Source: Bacteroidales bacterium
GTDB taxonomy: Bacteria > Bacteroidota > Bacteroidia > Bacteroidales > UBA932
DNA: 33,450 bases
Direction of reading: 5' to 3'
Assembly (NCBI GenBank): GCA_004552615.1
Contig: SFNZ01000011.1
Coordinates: 1 to 33,450 of the forward strand
The position numbers and the translations under genes are program-made. The number at the start of each line of letters is the position of its first letter. Within the stretch, counting starts at the first letter, position 1. The notes beneath the pieces are model-generated. The model was not told the origin of the DNA, did not search any database, and saw only the letters and a list, made by a program, of their open reading frames with translations. Shown one piece after another: positions 27,345 through 33,450 of the stretch.

Positions 27345-27374
27345 AATATACTAAATCGATATTACTTTCGCAAG
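27343..27374 (-). promoter_or_regulatory. Promoter for the AraC-led seven-gene operon
   Basis: Minus-strand CTTG (27371-27374; one mismatch), a 20-base spacer and TATATTTG (27343-27350; full match). Transcription should start near 27336, about 43 bases before the ATG at 27293. The same -7 octamer occurs at the ROK operon promoter. Confidence 0.6.
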
Positions 27375-27476
27375 AAACCAAAAATTCGACTTATTGAACA
27401 ATCATTTGTCATTTTTGTATATAAAACAGCGATTATATTGCCCTAAATGGCAACTAATTTGCAGTTTTCCGAAGTC

Positions 27477-27496
27477 CTCCGCGAATCCTCGTGGGG
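27477..27496 (+). other. Hairpin in the leader of the TolC efflux operon
   Basis: CTCCGCGA (27477-27484) pairs with TCGTGGGG (27489-27496) across a 4-base loop, with two G-T pairs. It lies 26 bases before the tolC-like ATG. The 229-base gap 27294-27522 otherwise holds the AraC promoter and operator described separately; I could not find a good consensus promoter for the rightward operon in it. Confidence 0.3.
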
Positions 27497-27522
27497 AACG
27501 GAACGAAAGAATTAGTGGAAAT

Positions 27523-29040
27523 ATGACAATAAAAACGCAACTTTCAGCCTTCGTCGCAGCCTTGATGCTGCCCGCAGGCGCAATGGGACAACAGGTCCTC
27601 ACTCTTGAACAATGCCGGGAAATGGCCATCAGCAACAACAAGACCCTGGAACAGTCCAGGACACAGGTCGAAATGGCAGGTTATGACAGGAAAATCGCCC
27701 GGGCAAATTATTATCCGAACATCAGCGCCACCGGCGCATACATGTACAACGAGAAGAACATCGCCCTCATCAGCGAGCAGATGTCCGGCAACCTGACAAA
27801 TGCCGGAACCCTCGCCCAGGGAGCCATGGCGGAATTCATCGGCGGGCTGCAGCAGGCCATCGCCTCGAATCCCGCAGCGGCCCAGGAATTCATGCAGAGT
27901 CCTATGTGGCAGACAGTTATGGGAGCTCTTCAGCAGACCGACATCAGCGGGGCCCTGAACCAGCTCGGGTCCGAGATCGACGACGCATTCCATCTCGACA
28001 TCCACAACATATTCGCAGCCGGGGTATCCCTGCAGCAGCCCGTGTTCATGGGAGGCAAGATTGTGGCTGCCAACAGGATAGCGCAGCTCGCCGAAGACCT
28101 CGCCAAGGCCCGCTACGAGAAGGAGTACCAGGACCTCGTGACCACAGTGGACCAGGCATATTGGCAGATTGTCTCCATCGCGGCCAAGAAACGTCTTGCA
28201 GAAGATTATTCCGATCTCCTGAAGAAGATGGAACGGGACGTGAAACTATCTGTCAGCGCAGGCGTGGCCACGAAATCGGACGAGCTTTCCATCAAGGTGA
28301 AGGCCAATGAGGCGGACATGATGAAGACTAAGGCCACCAACGGGCTGGTACTTTCCAAGATGCTACTGTGCAAGGAGATAGGCCTCGATCTGAATTCCGA
28401 CATCATGCTTGCCGATGAATCGCTTGACGCCGTACCGGTTCCGGAGATGTCAGAGGCCAGAAGCCTGGATGACATTCTGGCAGACCGTCCGGAGACCCGG
28501 AGCCTGGACCTCGCAACAAGGATTTACGACCAGAAAGTCAGGGTGGCACGCGCCGACATGATGCCGAAAGTCGCATTGACCGCGAATTACCTCGTGAGCA
28601 ACCCGAACGCCTACAACGGATTCCAGAACAAGTGGGGCGGGATGTTCAATGTGGGTGTCGCCGTGAACATACCGATATTCCACGGAATGGAAGCCACCCA
28701 GAAGACGCGGAAGGCGAAGGCCGAAGCCACATTGTACCGCAGCCAGTACGAGGATGCATGCAACATGATCAACCTGCAGGTAACCCAGTTGCACAAGCAG
28801 CAGGAGGAGGCTCTCGAGAAGCTTGCGATGGCCGAAAGCAATCTCAAGAGCGCCGAGGAGAATCTGCGCACGGCGACAGTGGGATTCGAGAACGGAGTCG
28901 TGACCTCCAATACCGCACTCGCCGCACACACAGCATGGCTTCAGGCTCATTCGGAGATAATCGACGCCGGAATCGAGCTCCAGATGGTGAACGTGAACCT
29001 TAACAAGGCCGAAGGCCGCTATAAATCTGATATTGAATAA
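27523..29040 (+). CDS. TolC-family outer membrane efflux protein
   Basis: Forms the outer membrane and periplasmic duct of a tripartite exporter. Started at the ATG at 27523 the protein has 505 residues with a signal peptide (MTIKTQLSAFVAALMLPAGAMG/QQ); the in-frame ATG at 27394 would put 43 unlike residues ahead of the signal and is rejected. Two outer-membrane-efflux repeats are visible, beginning LTLEQCREMAISNNKTLEQS and RSLDDILADRPETRSLDLAT. Long coiled-coil stretches carry the usual TolC pattern (YEDACNMINLQVTQLHKQQE; NLKSAEENLRTATVGFENGV). A Gln/Ala-rich insert (about 95-150) resembles that seen in Bacteroidota homologues. It is the first gene of a five-gene operon. Confidence 0.93.
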   Translation: MTIKTQLSAFVAALMLPAGAMGQQVLTLEQCREMAISNNKTLEQSRTQVEMAGYDRKIARANYYPNISATGAYMYNEKNIALISEQMSGNLTNAGTLAQGAMAEFIGGLQQAIASNPAAAQEFMQSPMWQTVMGALQQTDISGALNQLGSEIDDAFHLDIHNIFAAGVSLQQPVFMGGKIVAANRIAQLAEDLAKARYEKEYQDLVTTVDQAYWQIVSIAAKKRLAEDYSDLLKKMERDVKLSVSAGVATKSDELSIKVKANEADMMKTKATNGLVLSKMLLCKEIGLDLNSDIMLADESLDAVPVPEMSEARSLDDILADRPETRSLDLATRIYDQKVRVARADMMPKVALTANYLVSNPNAYNGFQNKWGGMFNVGVAVNIPIFHGMEATQKTRKAKAEATLYRSQYEDACNMINLQVTQLHKQQEEALEKLAMAESNLKSAEENLRTATVGFENGVVTSNTALAAHTAWLQAHSEIIDAGIELQMVNVNLNKAEGRYKSDIE

Positions 29041-29043
29041 GAT

Positions 29044-30054
29044 ATGGGACAGAACAAGAAATCTTACAATCTCGTGGTGGGCATTGCCGCCCTTATAATA
29101 ATCATCCTTGTCATTGCCGTGGTCGGATATTTCGTCTCCAGGCCGAAACCGCTCATCATCCAGGGCGAAGCCGAGGCGACGGAATACCGGGTGTCCGGCA
29201 AGGTTCCGGGACGTATAGAAGCCCTTTTCGTCAAGGAAGGGGACATTGTCCACAAAGGTGACACGGTGGTATTCATTGATTCTCCTGAAATCAGGGCCAA
29301 GATAGAACAGGTCACCGCCATGAAGAACGCAGCACTTGCACAGAAGGACAAGGCCCAGAACGGGGCGAGGAAGGAGCAGATTGCCGCAGCCTACGAGATG
29401 TGGCAGAAGGCAATTGTGGGCGAGCAGGTGATGAAGAAATCATTGGACAGGATCAAAGGGCTGTATGACCAGCAGGTGGTCTCCGCACAGAAATATGACG
29501 AGGTGGAGGCGCAGTACAATGCCGCAGTCGCCACTACAAGGGCTGCCAAGAGCCAGTACGACATGGCCGTGAACGGAGCCCGTGCGGAGGACAAGGCCGC
29601 GGCCGCAGCCGTAGTGGAACAGGCAGAAGGCGCATTGAGGGAGGTGACCTCCTATCTCAGCGAACTCTACCTGACATCCCCGGCCTCAGGCATCATTTCC
29701 GCGACATTCCCGAAGACCGGGGAGCTCGTGGGACAGGGCGCACCGATAATGACGGTAACTGACCTCGACGACATGTGGTTCACTTTCAATGTCAGGGAGG
29801 ACTACCTCAACGGTCTCGGTCAGGGCGACAGGATCACCGTCATCATACCGGCTCTCGGCAACAGGGAATGCACCGCAATAGTCAACTACCTGGCAGTCAG
29901 GGAGTCCTACGCCACATGGAAAGCCACCAAAGAGACCGGAATGTACGATGCCAGGACTTTCGAGGTCAGGGCCGTGCCGGAATCCCCGGTCGAAGGGCTG
30001 CGCCCGGGCATGTCCGCCATCGTAAGTGACAGCAGGATGAAGACGTCGCGATGA
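29044..30054 (+). CDS. HlyD-family membrane fusion protein
   Basis: Periplasmic adaptor that joins an inner membrane exporter to TolC. The 336 residues hold an N-terminal membrane anchor (about 8-32, LVVGIAALIIIILVIAVVGY). The first half of the lipoyl domain follows (VSGKVPGRIEALFVKEGDIV), then a long alpha-helical hairpin (about 80-190). The second lipoyl half (LTSPASGIISATFPKTGELV) leads to a beta-barrel domain (MWFTFNVREDYLNGL). It starts 3 bases after the tolC-like stop and overlaps the next gene by 4 bases, so all are cotranslated from one message. Confidence 0.93.
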   Translation: MGQNKKSYNLVVGIAALIIIILVIAVVGYFVSRPKPLIIQGEAEATEYRVSGKVPGRIEALFVKEGDIVHKGDTVVFIDSPEIRAKIEQVTAMKNAALAQKDKAQNGARKEQIAAAYEMWQKAIVGEQVMKKSLDRIKGLYDQQVVSAQKYDEVEAQYNAAVATTRAAKSQYDMAVNGARAEDKAAAAAVVEQAEGALREVTSYLSELYLTSPASGIISATFPKTGELVGQGAPIMTVTDLDDMWFTFNVREDYLNGLGQGDRITVIIPALGNRECTAIVNYLAVRESYATWKATKETGMYDARTFEVRAVPESPVEGLRPGMSAIVSDSRMKTSR

Positions 30055-31220
30055 TACGCTGGTCCAACATAAAGGCCGTTGTAAAGCGGGAACTGAGGAT
30101 AATGAGGAACCGTCCAATTTATCTTCTCGGTTCTGTCGTGACCCTGGCATTCAGCGCGTTGTTTTTCCTGACATTTTTCAGGGCGGGACTGCCGGAGGAT
30201 CTCCCTGTGGCGGTCGTGGACCTGGACAATTCCTCACTTTCGAGGGATTTCGCCAGGCAGATGGACGCCACGCAACTCTCCAAAGTCATCAAATACGACT
30301 CGTTCGAGGAGGCCCGGGCCGACATGCAGAGCGGCAAGGTCTGCGGCATCTGCCTGATACCCAAAGGTTTGTTCGCTGACGTGCAGTCAAGCAGGAGGCC
30401 TGTACTGACATACTACATCAACGGTCTGTATTTCGTGGGCGGGGCTCTGACATACAAGAACGTGACGTACATGATAAATCTGGCGGACGGAGCCGTCCAG
30501 AGGGAGATCCTGAGGGCGAAAGGGATGAACGAGGATGCCATAATGGGACGGATCCAGCCGATAAACATCGACTTCCACCAGATCGGCAATGTATATACGA
30601 ACTACGGATATTATCTCTCGAACGTACTCCTGCCGGGAGTGCTGGAAATGGCGGTGATAATCATCCTGATCTATTCCCTCGGAGCCGAACTGAAATACGG
30701 CACCTCGAGACATCTTCTGAATACCGCCGGAGGATCGCTCCAGACGGCTTTGGCTGGCAAACTGGCAGTATATACGACATTGTTCGTGAGCATGGGACTC
30801 ATCCTGGTCCTGCTGCTGTACGACTGGATGCATTTCCCGATCAACGGGTCGATATGGTACATGTTCCTGGACGTTGTCCTGCTGGTTCTTGCAAGCGAGA
30901 GCGTGGCGATATTCATCATCGGGCTGCTGCCGGTTCCCCGTCTCGCACTGAGCATCGGGGCCCTGTACAGCATCCTCGCATTCTCCTTCTCGGGATTCAC
31001 TCTCCCGATCGAGGTGATGCCGCCGTACATCAGTGGGCTTGCCGAGGCATTCCCTCTGAGGCATTATTTCCTCTTCTATTCGAGGGAGGTGGTGATGGGC
31101 ACCGGATTCGCCGGATGGTGGCAGGAAGCCGTGCATCTGCTTCTGTTCCTGTTCCTTCCAGTATTCGTGCTGAAGAGGCTTAAGAGTGCCTATGTATTGC
31201 AGAATTTCCCCAAGAACTGA
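30051..31220 (+). CDS. ABC-2 type transporter permease (first of pair)
   Basis: A 389-residue inner membrane protein with the YhhJ/YbhR-like layout. It has one N-terminal membrane helix (about 22-43), a large extracytoplasmic domain (about 45-190; LPVAVVDLDNSSLSRDFARQ), then five C-terminal helices (starting LLPGVLEMAVIIILIYSLGA and ending WWQEAVHLLLFLFLPVFVLK). In related exporters such permeases dimerise and need an ATPase subunit; none is encoded here. Its start overlaps the HlyD gene stop by 4 bases (ATGA). The substrate is unknown. Confidence 0.9.
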   Translation: MIRWSNIKAVVKRELRIMRNRPIYLLGSVVTLAFSALFFLTFFRAGLPEDLPVAVVDLDNSSLSRDFARQMDATQLSKVIKYDSFEEARADMQSGKVCGICLIPKGLFADVQSSRRPVLTYYINGLYFVGGALTYKNVTYMINLADGAVQREILRAKGMNEDAIMGRIQPINIDFHQIGNVYTNYGYYLSNVLLPGVLEMAVIIILIYSLGAELKYGTSRHLLNTAGGSLQTALAGKLAVYTTLFVSMGLILVLLLYDWMHFPINGSIWYMFLDVVLLVLASESVAIFIIGLLPVPRLALSIGALYSILAFSFSGFTLPIEVMPPYISGLAEAFPLRHYFLFYSREVVMGTGFAGWWQEAVHLLLFLFLPVFVLKRLKSAYVLQNFPKN

Positions 31221-31228
31221 TTCGGACA

Positions 31229-32476
31229 ATGAAGAAAGACAACTACATAAAATCATGGTTCAGGGATTTCCGGAGACTGCTCGGGCATGAGCTCAGGCTG
31301 ATTTTCACGGATTCCGGAGTCCTGATCATTTTCCTGCTGGCCGGGCTCGCCTACCCGTTGCTGTACAATGTGGTTTACCTCAACGGCAATGTGAATGACA
31401 CTCCGGTGGCGGTGGTGGACGAGGCGGAATGCGCGGAGAGCCGACGATTCGCCCGTGAGGTGGATGCGACGAGGGAATGCTCCGTGGCATACCGCTGCGT
31501 GAACATGGCCGAGGCAGAGGACCTTATGAAGGAGGGCAAGGTAAGGGGAATCTTCTATTTCCCTCCGGATTTCGGGGAGAAGCTGGCAAGATGCGAGACC
31601 GCCGTCGTGTCGGTCTATGCGGACATGAGCAGTTTCCTGTATTACAAGAACGCGATGACATCCGGGAACATGGTCATGCTCCAGGAGATGCGCAATATCC
31701 AGATTGAGAGATATACCGGGTCGGGAATGTCCGTAGCCCAGGCTGAACAGCTGGTACAGCCGATTCCTTATGAGGAGAACAACCCGTACAACAGGACATT
31801 CTCCTACCAGATTTTCCTGATATCCGCAATCCTGCTGGTCATCATACAGCAGACCCTTTTCTACGGAATGTCCCTGCTCGTCGGAACTTCAAGGGAGGAG
31901 AACAGGAGCGTATCGTCGCTTCCGGGTGACCTGCAGGGACATGGAGTGGGGCGCATGGTGATCGGGCGCGGTGCCGCCTACTGGCTGATATACATGGCAA
32001 TAGGCCTGTACATCGCCTTCATCGTGCCGGCCATATTCGGGATTCCTCAGAGAGGTGAATTCGCCGACATCGTAATCCTCCTGGTTTTCTTCGTGACGGA
32101 CTGCGTGCTGTTCGCAATGTCGTGGAGCATCCTCATAACGAGGCGGGAATCGGTGTTCCTGCTGTTCCTCGTGGTATCGCCGATCTGCCTGTTCCTCACC
32201 GGTTTCTCATGGCCGACAACGGCATTTCCGGCTTTCTGGAAATGGTTCTCATATATATTCCCGACTACTTTCGGATGCCAGGGCTTCATAAATCTCAGCA
32301 CTGCGGGCGGTGGCCTGGGTTCGGCCAGCGTGCAGTTCACGGGGATGACAATACAGATAGTGGTGTATTATTTCCTCGCCTGTACGGGAATATATGTGGA
32401 GAGCTGGATGGCGCGAAAATTGCATCATCCCGGCAATGTTGATAAATCTGACAATCATGAAGAAGTACGTATGTAA
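31229..32476 (+). CDS. ABC-2 type transporter permease (second of pair)
   Basis: A 415-residue permease with the same architecture as its neighbour: an N-terminal helix (about 27-50, SGVLIIFLLAGLAYPLLYNV), an extracytoplasmic domain (DTPVAVVDEAECAESRRFAR; GTSREENRS near its end) and five C-terminal helices (for example WLIYMAIGLYIAFIVPAIFG and VFLLFLVVSPICLFLTGFSW). The two permeases are diverged paralogues and would form a heterodimer. The gene starts 8 bases after the first permease stop, and its last 20 bases overlap the rubredoxin gene in another frame. Confidence 0.9.
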   Translation: MKKDNYIKSWFRDFRRLLGHELRLIFTDSGVLIIFLLAGLAYPLLYNVVYLNGNVNDTPVAVVDEAECAESRRFAREVDATRECSVAYRCVNMAEAEDLMKEGKVRGIFYFPPDFGEKLARCETAVVSVYADMSSFLYYKNAMTSGNMVMLQEMRNIQIERYTGSGMSVAQAEQLVQPIPYEENNPYNRTFSYQIFLISAILLVIIQQTLFYGMSLLVGTSREENRSVSSLPGDLQGHGVGRMVIGRGAAYWLIYMAIGLYIAFIVPAIFGIPQRGEFADIVILLVFFVTDCVLFAMSWSILITRRESVFLLFLVVSPICLFLTGFSWPTTAFPAFWKWFSYIFPTTFGCQGFINLSTAGGGLGSASVQFTGMTIQIVVYYFLACTGIYVESWMARKLHHPGNVDKSDNHEEVRM

Positions 32477-32618
32477 GGTCTGCGGGTACGAATACGACCC
32501 GGCAGCCGGTGACCCGGACAACGGGATTGCTCCAGGAACCGCTTTCGAGGACATCGCCGAGGATTGGGTCTGCCCTCTATGCGGCGTAGGCAAGGAAGAC
32601 TTCGAGCCGGTGGACTAA
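32457..32618 (+). CDS. Rubredoxin
   Basis: A one-electron carrier with a mononuclear iron-sulfur (Fe-Cys4) site, 53 residues, the standard length. Both iron knuckles are intact: YVCKVCGYEYDPAAGDP near the start and DWVCPLCGVGKEDFEPV at the end. The ATG at 32457 is chosen because the protein then begins MKKYVCKVCG as usual; a longer in-frame reading from 32394 has no family support. The start lies inside the second permease gene (20-base overlap), so translation is probably coupled to the exporter. In anaerobes rubredoxin usually passes electrons to peroxide or oxygen reductases. No partner enzyme is in the window. Confidence 0.95.
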   Translation: MKKYVCKVCGYEYDPAAGDPDNGIAPGTAFEDIAEDWVCPLCGVGKEDFEPVD

Positions 32619-32638
32619 TCCGCCACGACACGGTCATC

Positions 32639-32680
32639 AAGAGGTGTATTCCAAGGTTTTATCCAAGGAATACACCTCTT
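32639..32680 (+). terminator. Strong hairpin terminator after rubredoxin
   Basis: AAGAGGTGTATTCC (32639-32652) pairs perfectly over 14 bp with GGAATACACCTCTT (32667-32680), with a 14-base loop, followed by TGTCTT. It lies 20 bases after the rubredoxin stop and ends the efflux-rubredoxin operon. Confidence 0.8.
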
Positions 32681-32771
32681 TGTCTTCGAGCACTGCATGA
32701 AACACCGATTGAAAAAAGGAAAGAGCACTCATGGAATCAGAAGGCGAGGATGGCATGGGTTTTCGCTATAT

Positions 32772-32815
32772 GCCTGTCATGTCAATGTGCATTGTGCGTT
32801 GTCGAGATGACAGGC
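32772..32815 (-). terminator. Inverted repeat downstream of the propeller-like gene, possible terminator
   Basis: GCCTGTCAT (32772-32780) and ATGACAGGC (32807-32815) are a perfect 9-bp inverted repeat, with a 26-base loop that itself contains the short dyad CAATG/CATTG. It begins 16 bases past the stop of the leftward gene. There is no T-tract on either side. I see nothing else in the stretch 32681-32831. Confidence 0.4.
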
Positions 32816-32831
32816 TTCTTCGGCAAAATTA

Positions 32832-33450
32832 TCAGTACTCCAGAATAGCGGTTGACAGGTTTCGATGTCTCTCCGGTATTGTGTACAGTAGATTGCCGTT
32901 TTTCAGAACAAATGACTTGTCAGGGTTTAAGTCATAGCCGGTAACATACAGATCCCCGTTTGAAGCGATGTCAAGATCTGTGATATGTATATTGCCACCC
33001 TCTCCGTAAGAATAGATGATACTGCCGTTCTTGTATACGGTCACGCTATTATGGGAATCTGCCCTTGCAATGTAAAGGTCAGTTCCATCACAGATGAGAA
33101 GGCAGGAACCGAAATCATAACCGGAGGTCAACTCCTGTTCCAGCAATCCGTTCTTGAACAGCCTCAATCCGTTATATGATCTTGTGATGCAGTAAACATT
33201 GCCGTACGAATCAACGGTTATTCCACAATCAATATCAAATCCGGATGTTCCTTCAAGACACTTTGAAGAGACTTTACCTTCTGGGGTAAGAGTAAACTGA
33301 TAGTTTTTCTTGTCACCAAAAGAATCAGTATATGCTGCTATCGCATAAACATTTCCGTCCGGGGCAACCACCATGCTATTGACACTCAAAGATCCAACGT
33401 TTTCCACTATCTTGGAGTCTGTAATTGTACCGTCTTCAGAAATCACGGAT
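32832..33450 (-). CDS. Beta-propeller-like repeat protein (partial, 5' end outside window)
   Basis: About 206 codons are visible and the frame is open to the window edge; a GTG at 33444-33446 could be read as a start, but coding seems to continue upstream. The sequence is built of about four blades of 45-50 residues. Each pairs an NHL/SMP-30-like strand (APDGNVYAIAAY, DSYGNVYCITRS, CDGTDLYIARAD, ASNGDLYVTGYD) with a strand of the type LFKNGLLEQEL, VYKNGSIIYSY or VLKNGNLLYTI. Propellers of this kind bind ligands or proteins and are often exported, but no signal can be seen because the N-terminus is missing. I cannot assign a function. Base composition looks more AT-rich than the rest of the window, which may mean a different history. 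Confidence 0.7.
   Translation of the reverse strand, partial: SVISEDGTITDSKIVENVGSLSVNSMVVAPDGNVYAIAAYTDSFGDKKNYQFTLTPEGKVSSKCLEGTSGFDIDCGITVDSYGNVYCITRSYNGLRLFKNGLLEQELTSGYDFGSCLLICDGTDLYIARADSHNSVTVYKNGSIIYSYGEGGNIHITDLDIASNGDLYVTGYDLNPDKSFVLKNGNLLYTIPERHRNLSTAILEY

Noticed and set aside
27413..27440. Possible promoter for the TolC operon (TTTG near 27414 and TATATTG near 27434)
   Set aside because: The spacing is about 15 bases, not 19-21, and the -7 element has two mismatches, so I do not list it as a feature.
27394..27522. Upstream extension of the TolC-family protein from the ATG at 27394
   Set aside because: The extra 43 residues would sit ahead of a clear signal peptide and have no TolC similarity; the start at 27523 is preferred.
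32731..32937. Small rightward open frame (68 codons) after the terminator
   Set aside because: It begins downstream of a strong terminator, covers the inverted repeat and runs antisense into the propeller gene, with no family match or promoter.

Overview
The window reads as a chromosomal segment from a Bacteroidota bacterium, most likely of the order Bacteroidales. The grounds are a SusC-type TonB-linked outer membrane protein, two GH92 mannosidases, the gene order ileS - DksA-like - lspA, near absence of Shine-Dalgarno sites, and many upstream regions with the Bacteroides-type promoter (TTTG, 19-20 bases, TAnnTTTG). Base composition looks moderately GC-rich throughout, except for the last ~600 bases, which look more AT-rich. 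I cannot name a genus.

Bases 1-13338 are a glycan-use region centred on alpha-mannosides. It holds a partial susC (its 3' end and any susD lie beyond base 1), a GH2 glycosidase that has lost half of its catalytic barrel, two exported GH92 alpha-mannosidases (the second with an extra N-terminal domain), a ROK sugar kinase and a two-domain mannose-6-phosphate isomerase. Together these could free mannose in the periplasm, phosphorylate it and send it to fructose-6-phosphate.

Bases 13310-19145 are housekeeping: cvpA-tsaB leftward, and ileS - zinc-less DksA-like - lspA rightward, from promoters that appear to face each other. A 27-bp near-tandem duplication spans the DksA-like/lspA junction. A hairpin closes the lspA operon.

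Bases 19182-27293 are a tightly packed leftward run of seven genes: AraC-type regulator, TonB-dependent receptor, calycin-like lipoprotein, cytosolic Gfo/Idh/MocA oxidoreductase, Tat-exported Gfo/Idh/MocA oxidoreductase, DUF1080 lipoprotein and a TIM-barrel isomerase-like lipoprotein. The last four resemble the oxidative (3-keto-glycoside) route of glycoside cleavage known from gut Bacteroides. Here that route appears linked to its own receptor and regulator, and it is the most interesting system in the window.

Bases 27523-32618 encode a TolC / HlyD / two ABC-2 permease exporter with no ATPase gene, followed by an overlapping rubredoxin gene and a strong hairpin terminator. The window ends in a partial beta-propeller-like gene. 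I see no tRNA, rRNA, CRISPR array or insertion sequence.
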